Assembly: GCA_029059935.1 (NCBI GenBank)
Contig: JAIDUZ010000086.1
Coordinates: forward strand, 1-41,245
From: Alistipes sp.
GTDB lineage: Bacteria > Bacteroidota > Bacteroidia > Bacteroidales > Rikenellaceae
Length of the DNA stretch: 41,245 nt
Direction: 5' to 3'
Positions 24,162-33,575 of this stretch are shown one piece after another (the stretch's first letter is position 1; each line of letters opens with the position of its first letter). The translations under genes and the position numbers were made by a program. The notes below the pieces were generated by a model that ran no database searches, was not told where the DNA came from, and was given only the letters and a program-made list of their open reading frames with translations.

Positions 24162-25271
24162 TCAAATTTCGATTTCGATTTCGCCACCGTCTTTCCACTC
24201 GGTAATCGTAGCGGTAGGCTCGATGCCCGAAGTGGTGAAACAAAGGACGATGCTATAAGCCTTGCCGGCCAAGAAACCGACGGAACCGTCGCTCGGGTCC
24301 GTAGGAAGCGTGAGACCGACCTCCTTGGTGCCGCCCAACTCGGTCTCGATGGCGACGGTGACCTTGCCCGTGCTTGCGACGGGAGCGATGAGGGCGTAAC
24401 CGCACTCGGTGTCGTTCTTCTTGGTGGTGGAAGTACCGTCGCCGTTATCGGTAACGGACAAGACGGGGAGCTCCAAGGGGAAGGTGATGGCGGCATCGGT
24501 GGAATCGGCCTTCTTCTCGATCATCTTCATATCCACGGGGTCGGGAGCGGCAGCGTAATCGAAGGTAATCTGCGAAGCCTGGCTACCGGGCAACTCGATT
24601 TTGCAAGTAGCGAGCTGGTTCTTCAAAGTGACGGCCTTGAGCTTGCCGTAACCGACCTTCATGGCGGCGGAATCCTTGGCGTAGACGCGGAACTTCAACA
24701 AAGCGAGCTTATGCTCGAAGTTGAAAATCTTACCGGCGGCACCGAAAGCGGAAGCGGCGTCCTTGTTGCCCTCCAACTCCTGGGTCAACATGATGTCGTT
24801 GGCACCGTCGACGGCGATGGAGACCTCACCGGAAGCGAACGAGTTGCCGGCGAGGTGGGGATACCAACCGACCAACTTGGTATTGTTGTTGGTAACGCGC
24901 GTGAGGTAGTACTGCGGCACGGTGAAGGTGATGGCCGTAGCGTTGGAAACGGTGAAACCCTTGGACCACGTAGCGGGCAGAGCCGCAGCGACGGTGCTAT
25001 AGGCGGGATAGGTGGCGTCGGTCTCGCTCTTCTGGTCGATGCGAGCGAAAGCGACCGTCAAATCCCGGGTGTAACCGGCGTCGATGACGGCACGCGACGA
25101 TGCCGAACTGAGGGCGACGACGCCCCCCTTGGAAGAACCGCCGGAAGGGAGAATCTCGACGAGCCGGCCGTCGATGTCGACGGGCTCCTCACCCTTCTTC
25201 GAGCAACCGGTCAAAGCGATGGCCGAAACAGCAACGAAAGAAAGGACGATGCTTCTGACAAAAGTTTTCAT
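24162..25271 (-). CDS. Fimbrillin family lipoprotein
   Basis: 369 residues with a lipobox (VSAIALTGC, Cys at 23). Fimbrillin features include an early basic stretch SSRAVIDAGYTRDLTVAFARID, YYLTRVTNNNTKLVGWYPH, FEHKLALLKFRVYAKD, and the closing GKAYSIVLCFTTSGIEPTATITEWKDGG. The motif (F/M)EHK/HxLxxLxF is shared with the other fimbrillins here. FimA/Mfa-type subunits are lipid-anchored, cut by an Arg-gingipain-like protease and polymerised by strand exchange. Likely a shaft or adaptor pilin. Confidence 0.83.
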   Translation of the reverse strand: MKTFVRSIVLSFVAVSAIALTGCSKKGEEPVDIDGRLVEILPSGGSSKGGVVALSSASSRAVIDAGYTRDLTVAFARIDQKSETDATYPAYSTVAAALPATWSKGFTVSNATAITFTVPQYYLTRVTNNNTKLVGWYPHLAGNSFASGEVSIAVDGANDIMLTQELEGNKDAASAFGAAGKIFNFEHKLALLKFRVYAKDSAAMKVGYGKLKAVTLKNQLATCKIELPGSQASQITFDYAAAPDPVDMKMIEKKADSTDAAITFPLELPVLSVTDNGDGTSTTKKNDTECGYALIAPVASTGKVTVAIETELGGTKEVGLTLPTDPSDGSVGFLAGKAYSIVLCFTTSGIEPTATITEWKDGGEIEIEI

Positions 25272-25289
25272 AATGCTGACTTATTTAGT

Positions 25290-25350
25290 TTATTACTTTT
25301 TCTCTTAATAACTTTTTCTCTCAATAACTTTCCCTCAATAACCTTAGCGG
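25290..25350. repeat. Short AT-rich direct repeats upstream of a fimbrillin gene
   Basis: The motif AATAACTTT with following CTC occurs about four times in tandem-like order (TTATTACTTTTTCTCTT, AATAACTTTTTCTCTC, AATAACTTTCCCTC, AATAACC). This is the leader of the gene starting at 25271. It may be a translation or regulator site. Confidence 0.5.
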
Positions 25351-25561
25351 CGGTTCTCCGGAAACTCCGGCCGAACGCGATTTCCGAATTCCGGTCTCCG
25401 GCGAGGCGGGAACCAAGCGGGGCGGAAACCTGCTCCCCCAATCCCCTGCTTGTCTCCTGCTTCCGGCGGTCAAACCCCCAAAAGGCGGTGCGACCGATGT
25501 GCCGGAGAGGCGAACATACTGCCGGCGAGGCGGGAACCGGCCGACCGGGGATTCTTAGTGA

Positions 25562-25589
25562 CTGTAAGGGGAGATTCAACCCCTTACAG
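25562..25589. promoter_or_regulatory. Intercistronic hairpin in the fimbrial operon
   Basis: Ten-bp perfect stem CTGTAAGGGG/CCCCTTACAG with an 8-nt loop and no T-tract. It sits about 40 nt after the stop of the preceding fimbrillin. It could stabilise or process the mRNA and so set the ratio of subunits. The rest of this 360-nt gap is GC-rich and shows no gene. Confidence 0.55.
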
Positions 25590-25631
25590 CCTATGAAGTG
25601 CGGCGATGAACACCGCAGCTGGTAGCCGAAA

Positions 25632-26726
25632 CTACTTGATGGTGATGTCGCCCGGAAGAACGATTTCATCCCAGTCGGTAACCTGACCGAGAGCCTCGAT
25701 GGGCGTCGACTCGAATTCGAGCGTAATGACGAAAGCCTTGCCCTGAGTCGAACCGGTAAATGCGGTGTTACCGGGCTTCTTCAAGTTGACCTTAACAGGG
25801 AAGCCTTTCGGATTCTTCTCGGTCTTGACGAGGAGCTCGTAATCATCCGAACCGGTGGCAATGATCGGGGCGACCATAGAGTAACCGATTCTCGGAGCGT
25901 CCGTAACAATAGTACCGTCAACAACTTTCAGCGCGACTTTCTTGCCCTGGAAAAGGGAGTCGGTAGCTACGGGAGTAGCAGGAGTCGTGGTGTTGTCAAT
26001 CGTATAGAAATCCATGCTATCAGCAACCGAAAAAGCGCTGCTGGGATCAGCCGTACCGGTGCTGAGCGTAGCCTCCATCGTAGTGAAAGGCAAGGAAGAA
26101 CCGGCCTTGCTCAGACGGATTTCGGTGATACCACCGAAATCGGAGATGGCAGCCGCAGTCTTAGCCTTAGCGCAAACAACAAGTTTGGTAAGCATGTGGT
26201 TGAAGACGAGCTTCTTGTAAACAGCGGGGGTAGCCAGAACCTCGGACTTCTTCGTCTCAACCTGAGCAGCGAGCATCACGTCGGTCTTACCGTCGAAAGT
26301 ATACTTGGCTGTCGTCTCGGCCGACGGGGACGTCGAGAACGAGAAGCTCTTCCAATCAGTCGTAGAAGCAGGATAGAGACCGCAGAGGAAAACCGAGCTG
26401 CCGTCGGTCGGATAAGCGCGCGAAGGATTGTAACCTACGGGAGTCGTATCGCTGCCCTGGATAAAGACCATATTGGCGTCGTGCCAATTCGCAGTCGTAT
26501 TGTTAGGATCGAAATTACCCGAAACAGTCGAAGCGATGACGCGGGCAACGAGCGAATCGGTAGCCGTAATGCCCTCGAACGGAGCCTTGGTAGCCTGCTT
26601 AACAGACAAAACTTCCGACTTGACCCCGATGAAAGCATCGCCAGTGACGGGACGCTCGGTCAATTCGCTCTTCGAGCAACTTGCCATAGCTGCTACGGCA
26701 AGCACGGAGAAAATGAGTTTTTTCAT
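25632..26726 (-). CDS. Fimbrillin family lipoprotein, probable major shaft subunit
   Basis: 364 residues with a lipobox (LAVAAMASC, Cys at 17). Features: FIGVKSEVLSVKQATKAPFEG (candidate protease site at the basic stretch), FLCGLYPAS, YKKLVFNHMLTKLVVCAKAK, MVAPIIATGSDDYELLVKTEKN, and the closing GKAFVITLEFESTPIEALGQVTDWDE. Base composition is visibly less GC-rich than that of its neighbours, which can mark a highly expressed or exchanged pilin. The hairpin and long gap after it suggest that it is made in greater amounts than the genes behind it. Confidence 0.82.
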   Translation of the reverse strand: MKKLIFSVLAVAAMASCSKSELTERPVTGDAFIGVKSEVLSVKQATKAPFEGITATDSLVARVIASTVSGNFDPNNTTANWHDANMVFIQGSDTTPVGYNPSRAYPTDGSSVFLCGLYPASTTDWKSFSFSTSPSAETTAKYTFDGKTDVMLAAQVETKKSEVLATPAVYKKLVFNHMLTKLVVCAKAKTAAAISDFGGITEIRLSKAGSSLPFTTMEATLSTGTADPSSAFSVADSMDFYTIDNTTTPATPVATDSLFQGKKVALKVVDGTIVTDAPRIGYSMVAPIIATGSDDYELLVKTEKNPKGFPVKVNLKKPGNTAFTGSTQGKAFVITLEFESTPIEALGQVTDWDEIVLPGDITIK

Positions 26727-26773
26727 ACGAATGAAGTTAAAAAAAAGTTAGTTGAAAATAATTGTTATCGGTT

Positions 26774-27769
26774 TTATTTGATAGTAATCTCGTCGTAGCC
26801 CATCAACAACCATTCGGAAACGGTAGCCAAGGCTCCGAGCTCACTCGTTTTGTCGAAGCGCAGAGAAATCAAGTAGGAACGGCCAGCAGCGAAAGAAGTC
26901 TCATACGAACCGTTGTCGCCCACCGAAGTAGGTCGGATGGTAGCCGTATAACTACCCAACGAAGCGGTATTGACACGCACCTTGAAAGAAGCCTGGCCGG
27001 GCTGGAGCATGATGCTGCGGCCTACCGACTGGGCGGAGGTGCTGAGAATCTCGACGTCGGCAGTACCCGCTACGGCAAGGTTGGCTTTCGAACCCCAGGT
27101 TCCGAGCGCTCCGGTCTCGATATTCATGGTCGAAGAAGTGTTGACATCGAGCACTTCGATGCTCTGAATCTTCTCGCCGACGAGCGTACCGCTGTCATCG
27201 ATGATTTCGAACGTCAACTGCGTCAGGACGTGGTGGAACATCAATGGTTTGGGAGCATCGTCCTTTCTGCCGACGACGGGGGTGGCATACATGATGTCAT
27301 CCTCACCGCTGAGCGTAAAGGAAAGGAAAGGAGCCTTGCCGGTAGACGGAGCATCGAGACGCAGGCGGCCGTTACCCTCGTAGGAAGCATAGGGATGGTA
27401 AGCGCAGAACTTGACGTAGGCATCGTCGAGGGGATAGAGGTAGACTCCGTTCCAAGAAATGGCTCCGTCCGCAGCCGAGACACCCGTAGTACGGACATTG
27501 TCCATGGGGAGCACGTTGCCCCAACCGGCGACAGGTTCAGCCGTCTTGGTGTTGACACGAACGCCGCAGATGCCGATATTGTCCCCCACACCGGCGGAAG
27601 CCAAGTCCGCCAGCGAATTGACGACCGTCTTGGTCCGGGGCGTTTCGTCGACTCCACCGGCCCCGAGCCGGATAGCCCGCTCGGATTCGCGGACGTCCAG
27701 GTCCTGCTTGGTGGAGCAGGAAGCGAACGCCCCGCAGAAGGCGACGAGAAACAAGAAATTCCTAAACAT
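26774..27769 (-). CDS. Fimbrillin family lipoprotein
   Basis: 331 residues from the MFRNFLF start, chosen because it gives a lipobox (VAFCGAFASC) at once; the frame to 27856 adds 29 unlikely residues. It shares GDNIGICGVRVNT, ISWNGVYLYPLDDAYVKFCAYHPYAS, PKPLMFHHVLTQLTFEIIDDSG and the closing GRSYLISLRFDKTSELGALATVSEWLLMGYDEI with Mfa/FimA-type subunits. Gaps of 40-50 nt to both neighbours fit one operon. Confidence 0.82.
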   Translation of the reverse strand: MFRNFLFLVAFCGAFASCSTKQDLDVRESERAIRLGAGGVDETPRTKTVVNSLADLASAGVGDNIGICGVRVNTKTAEPVAGWGNVLPMDNVRTTGVSAADGAISWNGVYLYPLDDAYVKFCAYHPYASYEGNGRLRLDAPSTGKAPFLSFTLSGEDDIMYATPVVGRKDDAPKPLMFHHVLTQLTFEIIDDSGTLVGEKIQSIEVLDVNTSSTMNIETGALGTWGSKANLAVAGTADVEILSTSAQSVGRSIMLQPGQASFKVRVNTASLGSYTATIRPTSVGDNGSYETSFAAGRSYLISLRFDKTSELGALATVSEWLLMGYDEITIK

Positions 27770-27809
27770 ATCTAAATCGTTTTTTATACTCACACAACTC
27801 ACGCACCGA

Positions 27810-28760
27810 CTATTCGAGCGTACCGCCGCCGGTACCCTGCGTCCACTGGCCGACATTGGCTTTCAATTCGTCGCCGATCTTCTTCAACTCGACGGGAATA
27901 TCAACGGGGATGGTTACGGGGATGGTACCGCCGTTATGATTGAGAATATCGTTGACCGTAGCGGAAAGATCCATGGTAATCTGATACGGAGTGCCGTCGG
28001 GACGAAGCAAAGTCAAGGTCAGAAGATGCACGCCGGTATTCGGCTGGACAAGGTCGAGGACCGATACTTCGGCCATGAAATCATAACCGGATTCGGAAGA
28101 GGCTTTCACGGTGAAGTTGACCTGCTCGGAAGTGGGAGCGCACGACGCGGAGGCGCAATGCAGCGAAGGCGACACGCCGGACAACGTACCACCGGTCAAA
28201 GAGACCTGCGAAGCATCGTCCACCTTGAAAAGGAAACGAAGATTCTTGACGCGGGGAGCAGGCGAAGCCGTAACCTTGGTCTCACCCTGATATACGACGT
28301 TCAGCAAACCCTGGTCATGCTCGTTGATAGCGGTAGCGAGCATCAGATCACCGGGCTGGGCGATGTAACCGCCGGCACGCGACCCGGCTGCGGCGGCAAC
28401 TTCGGCTTCGCTCAAAACATAGATTTCGGCCCCATCGTACGTCGACTCGTTGCGTATGGCTACATTCGCGGCATCGCTGTTGAAGACGATGACCTTGTAG
28501 GTGCCGGAAGGCAGATTGCCGCTATAACCATCCGCAGGACAATCGACGACGAAGAAAGATTCGGACGCATCCGCCACATCCTCCTGGGGATAGAAGTAGA
28601 AACGGCTGCTCTGGGGAGTCTTGCCCGCCGGCCATTTCAGATCAATCCGAACGAAGCCCTCGTTCTTACGATAATCCAGGCTCTGCTTGGTACAACCCAT
28701 TTCTGCCGCCAGCACGAAGAACAGGGCGCCGAACAGCATGTATGTTAAAATTCTTTTCAT
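27810..28760 (-). CDS. DUF5119-like fimbrial anchor lipoprotein
   Basis: 316 residues with a signal of the lipoprotein kind (LFFVLAAEMGC). The body has FVRIDLKWPAG, DCPADGYSGNLPSGTYKVIVFNSD and a late IPVTIPVDIPVELKKIGDEL. Its place right after an OmpA/DUF3575 gene and before fimbrillins is that of FimB/Mfa2-type anchor proteins, and the sequence recalls DUF5119. It probably ends the pilus at the outer membrane. Confidence 0.72.
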   Translation of the reverse strand: MKRILTYMLFGALFFVLAAEMGCTKQSLDYRKNEGFVRIDLKWPAGKTPQSSRFYFYPQEDVADASESFFVVDCPADGYSGNLPSGTYKVIVFNSDAANVAIRNESTYDGAEIYVLSEAEVAAAAGSRAGGYIAQPGDLMLATAINEHDQGLLNVVYQGETKVTASPAPRVKNLRFLFKVDDASQVSLTGGTLSGVSPSLHCASASCAPTSEQVNFTVKASSESGYDFMAEVSVLDLVQPNTGVHLLTLTLLRPDGTPYQITMDLSATVNDILNHNGGTIPVTIPVDIPVELKKIGDELKANVGQWTQGTGGGTLE

Positions 28761-28888
28761 AATAACGGTTTATCTACTACCGGTCCACCAAAGGGCGCGG
28801 ACAGATGCTCCTGTAATGGTTTTTATGTTCATCCGGCCGCCCTTCGCCCCATAAATACGGAGAAAGGCCGCCGTTTATTGTATGCCCG

Positions 28889-30481
28889 CTATCGCTTGCT
28901 GCGGCCGAAACGATAGACGATGTTGAGTCTCACGCCGGTAAGAGCGAACTGATTTTTCTTGCCGGGGCGGAAGTCGTCGTAATTATATATCTTATCGGGA
29001 TCGATCTGACGGGTATACATGTCGTAGGAAGCACTGCGGTAACCGCCGCGTACGTTCACCTCGGCACACAGATGTTTCGTAAGCGGAATCATGTAACCGA
29101 GCGAGAGACCGGCATCCCAGTAATCGCCCGTATAATTGGTATCGACATGCGCACCCTCGGTATCGTCGCGGCCCTCCTGCTTGTTGAAGTCGCCGACCTC
29201 CCCGTAGAGACCCACGTAGAAGCCGCGGAACAGACCGTTGCCCTTGACCCAGAAGCGAGGCTCGACGCCATAAGCGGTATAACCCCAGAACTTCTCGCCG
29301 CCGCTGTACTTCCAATTGGAATAGAGTGCCGAAGCGGAAACCGACCAGCGATCGCCGAAGTAGACCTCGCCTTCGAGGTTGGGCATGAAGGTGGTGCGGT
29401 TGAAGCTGGCGGTACCCGACGGCACGAAACCGGCCCACGGAAGGAGATTGGTCTTGATGGCGAAGATAGGATAGAGCTTGCGGGACTCCTTCTTCTTCAA
29501 CCGGGCCTCCTCGGCAGCCTTGCGCTGCGCTTCGATGCGGGCCTCCTCCTCGGCACGACGCTGGGCCTCGATGCGGGCCTCCTCCTCGGCACGACGCTGG
29601 GCCTGCAGACGGGCCTCCTCCTGGGCTATGCGCAGCGCTTCGAGGCGTTCGGCCTCGCGGGCCTGGCGTTCGGCTTCGAGACGTGCCGATTCCTCCATGG
29701 CGGCGAGTTCGGCCAAACGGCGCTCCTCGGCCAAGGCCTCTTCACGCTCCCTGGCCAAAGCGGCCTCGAACTCCTCCTGCGAAAGTTTGGTATGCAATTT
29801 CTCCTCCAAAATACGGCGCAAGTCGTAGTTGACGGTGATTTCGACACGGCGCAAGGCGGGGAAGAAATTCTTGAGCATATACTTATAAGGAACGCCGCCG
29901 GCCAGGTCCATGAGTTTCTTCTCACGCCCCTGGAAGACGTCGACATTGTTGATGAGGTTCAACACCTCGGAACGATAACGCATGTCGGACTCCTCGACGA
30001 GCTTGCGGAGCATGTCCCAGTCCTCGGCAACCCAATTGACGCGGATGGGATAATGCTGGGAGAGGTCGTACTCGTTGTCGAGGTAGGTCTTGAAGCCCAA
30101 CGCACGGGTCTTGGCCAAACGTTCGTTGGCGGTGAACGAACCCTCGATCGAGCAATAACCCGTCAGACGAATCGAGTCGACATAGATGAGACTGTCACGG
30201 AAGACCTGGCGGATGAAGGCGTCGAGCTTCTCCAACTCCGCGGCATTGTTCTCGAAATCGGGGATGATCTTGGCGCTTCCCTGCGGATAGTTGAGGTAGC
30301 AACTCAGACTTTTCGAACCCTCGGTGATGACCTGACGATAGGTCGAATCGGCGATCGAGAGCTGGGAACCCGACTCGGGAGGAGCGGGAAGAGCCGCAAC
30401 CCGCAATGCCGGCGTCAGAAACATCAGACACAGAGCGACCGGCAAGAACCGGAAAAATTTGGGAGAGTCAAAAATCTTCAT
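28889..30481 (-). CDS. OmpA/DUF3575-type outer membrane protein of the fimbrial operon
   Basis: 530 residues from the MKIFDSPKFF start, which gives a signal peptide (FLPVALCLMFLTPALRVAA). Residues about 55-150 resemble an OmpA-like peptidoglycan-contact domain (DSIRLTGYCSIEGSFTANERLAKTRA). Residues about 250-345 form a long Ala/Glu/Arg coiled coil (EEARIEAQRRAE repeats). Residues about 350-530 are a DUF3575-type beta-barrel (FAIKTNLLPWAG, EVYFGDRWSVSASALYSNWKY, GVRLNIVYRFG). Such proteins lead Bacteroidales fimbrial operons and may hold the pilus base to the wall. The gap of 128 nt to the next gene has no clear terminator. Confidence 0.82.
   Translation of the reverse strand: MKIFDSPKFFRFLPVALCLMFLTPALRVAALPAPPESGSQLSIADSTYRQVITEGSKSLSCYLNYPQGSAKIIPDFENNAAELEKLDAFIRQVFRDSLIYVDSIRLTGYCSIEGSFTANERLAKTRALGFKTYLDNEYDLSQHYPIRVNWVAEDWDMLRKLVEESDMRYRSEVLNLINNVDVFQGREKKLMDLAGGVPYKYMLKNFFPALRRVEITVNYDLRRILEEKLHTKLSQEEFEAALAREREEALAEERRLAELAAMEESARLEAERQAREAERLEALRIAQEEARLQAQRRAEEEARIEAQRRAEEEARIEAQRKAAEEARLKKKESRKLYPIFAIKTNLLPWAGFVPSGTASFNRTTFMPNLEGEVYFGDRWSVSASALYSNWKYSGGEKFWGYTAYGVEPRFWVKGNGLFRGFYVGLYGEVGDFNKQEGRDDTEGAHVDTNYTGDYWDAGLSLGYMIPLTKHLCAEVNVRGGYRSASYDMYTRQIDPDKIYNYDDFRPGKKNQFALTGVRLNIVYRFGRSKR
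29536..29620. repeat. 36-bp tandem repeats coding the coiled coil
   Basis: GGGCCTCCTCCTCGGCACG recurs every 36 bp (12 codons, EEARIEAQRRAE), with a degenerate third unit. In-frame length change is possible. Confidence 0.75.
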
Positions 30482-31297
30482 ACTTATCAGAGTTACAGCC
30501 CGAACATCGTGATTGCCGACATGCGTCGAAGTCCGAATATCCTTTTCGAGACAACGACCGTCGGGCAACCGGAGGCCGACACGTTTATTTAATTTTGTTC
30601 GAAATTCCACCGTCTCACCCTGCATTTCCAACTTTTCCGACACTTCCGAACAAGTGGAAATCGGCCGGGGCGAAAGCTCCAACCTAAGCAAAGCGGCACT
30701 GCCTTGTCAACAATTTATGTACTGCGTTCCAAGCGGTTGAACCCGCCTAAAACCGGATAGGAAGCTGATTTGCCGCGAATTCCGGGTGCCCGAACGAAAC
30801 ATTCTTACCACCGTACGGAACATCGAAGAGCCGCGGTTCACAGACCTCTTCACGCCGCAAATATATGAAAAAAATTCCCCCCCCCCACAAATTTTCCAGA
30901 TATTTTTTTGTTTTTTCCGAAAAGTTTTGTTAGCTCTCGGTGGCTTCCGGCTTGATTTTAGACAAATAGAACAATCCGGGTTTCATCGGGCATGCCGGAT
31001 TCCAAATTTTTATTAACTGGTACGGTCGATTCCGGACCGTACATCCGAACATCATGCGGCCCCGGTTTTGCATTGCTCCGCCGGACCCACACCCCATTCC
31101 AAAAAGCATACCTTAAACAAGACTGACAGAAAAGATTTTACCCGGCCGACCCGGTCCGAGGATGCTTCGGCCCCGGAAGCCACACGGAAATCCGCCGCTT
31201 CGTCCCGATAAAGAATCGGTCGGTCGGGGCCTTTTCCGGCCGAACCGGCCGCTTACACGCCTTTCAGTTGAATTTTCAGGCATTTCAGACCAAAATA
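30482..31297. other. Divergent intergenic region
   Basis: It holds the long leader (about 370 nt) of the fimbrial operon, its -7 box, a run of nine C on the plus strand near 30878-30890, and sequence before the FadL promoter. No open frame looks real. I see no S or U element. Confidence 0.6.
30858..30865 (-). promoter_or_regulatory. Promoter -7 box of the fimbrial operon
   Basis: Minus-strand TATATTTG. A TTTG about 21 nt upstream can serve as -33. A homopolymeric run of G (minus strand) lies between the two boxes; slippage there would change the spacer length, a known way to phase-vary fimbriae. Confidence 0.55.
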
Positions 31298-31329
31298 TTT
31301 GGCTTCCGGGGATTATTTGCCTACTTTTG
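31298..31329 (+). promoter_or_regulatory. Promoter of the FadL-type gene
   Basis: TTTG at 31298-31301, 20 nt, TACTTTTG at 31322-31329; leader about 50 nt. Confidence 0.7.
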
Positions 31330-31384
31330 CCACCGAATTTTACGTCCGCCTGCCGGCGGGCAAGCAAGAACAAAAACACAACGT

Positions 31385-32902
31385 ATGAAAAAAATTCTCC
31401 TTCTGACGGCTGCCGCAGCCATGGCCGCAACCGCTTCGGCCGAAGGCTACCAGGTCAACAACATGTCGGCACGACAGACCGCCATGGGACATGTGGGCAC
31501 GGCCATGAAGCTCAATTCGGAGTCGATCTTCTTCAACCCCGCGGCCGCGTCGTTCCAACAGTCGCAGTTCGACCTCTCGGCCGGTTTCACGGGCATTCTT
31601 TCCAATGTACGCTACCGCGCGCTGCCCGACAAGGACAACGGTTATACCACGGGTCCCATCGAGAAGTCGGACAACAAACTCTCGACCCCGCTGCACGTCT
31701 ATTTCAACTACAAACCCATCGACCGGCTTGCGGTCGGCGTAGGCTTCTTCACGCCCTACGGCTCGTCGATGAACTGGGGCGACAATTGGTCGGGCGCCCA
31801 TCTGGTACAGCAAATCAACCTCAAGGCCTTCACCGTACAGCCGACCCTTTCGTTCAAGATATGCGACCGGCTCTCGATAGGCGCCGGACTGATGATTACG
31901 TGGGGCAACTTCGACCTTTCGCGCTCGATGCTTCCCACAGCCACGGGCAACCTGACGGCTGCCGGAGGGCTCAAGCTGGCCGCAACCAAGCTCCAAACTA
32001 AGATCGATCAGCTCCAGCAGTTGCCCGCGACTCCGGAAACGGCGGCGCAGATTGCAGCCCTGCAAGGCTACGTTGGCCAGGCCAAAGCCGGAGCTGCCTA
32101 CTTCGCCTCGCATTTCGAAAACCAGTCCATCGTCTCGGCCAAGCTGGAAGGCGACGCCAAGGTAGCCATCGGCGTCAATGCCGGAATCCTCTGGGACATC
32201 ACCGACGAATGGTCGGTCGGCATGACCTGGCGCTCGCGCATGAACATGAAAGTGGACAAGGGGCACGCCTCGCTCAACTATGCATCGTCCGAAGCCCAGA
32301 ATTACCTGACGCTGCTCAACACGCTGAGCGTGATGTCGGACGAGCCCGAGGTGATCCCGGGGCTCGACCGCGGCACGTTCAACGCCGAACTGCCCCTCCC
32401 CACCGTGGTGACGTGGGGCGTCTCGTTCCGCCCGACGCCCAAATGGGAGGTAGGTCTCGACTTGCAGTGGAACGGCTGGAGCGCCTACAAGACGCTCAAC
32501 GTCGAATTCAACGAAACCGAACTGGGCATCAAACCGATCGTCTCCGAGAAAAACTACTCCAACACGCTGGCCATCCGTCTCGGCGGTCAGTACAAGGCCA
32601 CCGACTGGCTCACGGCCCGCATGGGCATGTATGTCGACGAGAGCCCCGTGGACAGCAAGTACCTCAATCCGGAGACCCCCTCGATGACCAAGGCGGCCTA
32701 CACCGTCGGCCTGGGATTCCGCCCCGCCAAGTTCATGACCATCGACCTGGCCTACAGCTTCGTGTCGTCGGCCGACCCCGAGCGCACGGGCTCCTACCCC
32801 ATCTACCAGTACGGCAATCCGTCGCAGCTGACCGACGTATTTTCGGGCAACTACAAGCTCCATGCGAACGTCTTTTCGATCGGCGTAGGCTTCCACTTCT
32901 GA
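31385..32902 (+). CDS. FadL/OmpP1-type outer membrane transport protein
   Basis: 505 residues. A signal peptide of about 19-20 residues (MKKILLLTAAAAMAATASA) precedes EGYQVNNMSARQTAMGHVGTA, and FFNPAAAS matches the NPA motif of the FadL hatch. The remainder alternates as a 14-strand barrel would (VGVGFFTPYGSSMNWG, LSIGAGLMITWG, WSVGMTWRS, KWEVGLDLQWNGWS) and ends with the C-terminal FSIGVGFHF expected of outer membrane proteins. An inserted helical stretch around residues 185-240 is longer than in E. coli FadL. It lets hydrophobic compounds such as fatty acids cross the outer membrane. Alone in its operon. Confidence 0.9.
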   Translation: MKKILLLTAAAAMAATASAEGYQVNNMSARQTAMGHVGTAMKLNSESIFFNPAAASFQQSQFDLSAGFTGILSNVRYRALPDKDNGYTTGPIEKSDNKLSTPLHVYFNYKPIDRLAVGVGFFTPYGSSMNWGDNWSGAHLVQQINLKAFTVQPTLSFKICDRLSIGAGLMITWGNFDLSRSMLPTATGNLTAAGGLKLAATKLQTKIDQLQQLPATPETAAQIAALQGYVGQAKAGAAYFASHFENQSIVSAKLEGDAKVAIGVNAGILWDITDEWSVGMTWRSRMNMKVDKGHASLNYASSEAQNYLTLLNTLSVMSDEPEVIPGLDRGTFNAELPLPTVVTWGVSFRPTPKWEVGLDLQWNGWSAYKTLNVEFNETELGIKPIVSEKNYSNTLAIRLGGQYKATDWLTARMGMYVDESPVDSKYLNPETPSMTKAAYTVGLGFRPAKFMTIDLAYSFVSSADPERTGSYPIYQYGNPSQLTDVFSGNYKLHANVFSIGVGFHF

Positions 32903-33313
32903 CGCCCGCGAATCGCACAGCCGAAACGGAGAACGAAACGTCCGGTCCGGAATGCGGAGAAACGGAACTCCGACCTGCCGAAAGTGCTTATCCGCCAAAA
33001 TACTCCTCCTTTGCGGATGCCTGTCAATTGGCAGAATATGTATTTCGGACCGCGACACAAAAAATCTGCCCCCGTTCCTAACGGGGCGGAGCCTGCGGGG
33101 CACGCCCGGCGCCAGCCGGATGTTTGCGGGCCTCCGCTGGGGGAGGTTCCGGCCCGCGCGGCTCCAAGAGCCGCAAAAAACGACTGAAGGGCATTTTTGC
33201 GGACAAGCATATTGCCGAGATATATTCAGGTTTTAGGATTGCGCCCGGCTTGCACTTTATCCAAGCAAGGCTTCGGGTCCGACAAGCGGTGTCCCGGGAA
33301 AATGCAACCTCCG
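32903..33313. other. Intergenic, hairpin only
   Basis: A GCGGCTC/GAGCCGC hairpin lies at about 33158-33175, followed by A, not T, on the plus strand. No gene is recognised. The predicted frames here have no start or composition support. Confidence 0.55.
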
Positions 33314-33345
33314 TTTGCTTTTCCGCTCGGCTTGCGCTATCTTTG
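33314..33345 (+). promoter_or_regulatory. Promoter of tRNA-Arg and possibly sdaA
   Basis: TTTG at 33314-33317, 20 nt, TATCTTTG at 33338-33345. The tRNA begins about 80 nt later and the dehydratase 230 nt later with no terminator between. Confidence 0.65.
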
Positions 33346-33425
33346 CAGTGTCTCCCGCCAAAAGGGAGGCACTGCACTCTTTTCGGACCGCGGACCGCGG
33401 AAACGAAAAGGATGCAGGCGCTCAA

Positions 33426-33497
33426 GGCTCCATAGTTCAAGGGATAGAACGAGGGTTTCCTAAACCCTAAATTCGCGTTCGAGTCGCGGTGGGGCTA
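33426..33497 (+). tRNA. tRNA-Arg(CCT)
   Basis: Acceptor GGCTCCA/TGGGGCT (first pair G-T), D arm GTTC/GAAC, anticodon stem AGGGT/ACCCT with loop TTCCTAA and anticodon CCT, T arm TCGCG/CGCGG and discriminator A. CCA follows at 33498-33500. Reads AGG. Confidence 0.92.
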
Positions 33498-33575
33498 CCA
33501 CACACAAGGGTCCGCAACGAAAAGAGGGTGTTCCGTACACGCTCTTTTTCGTATGACCCGGCAAAGCACAGTCGC

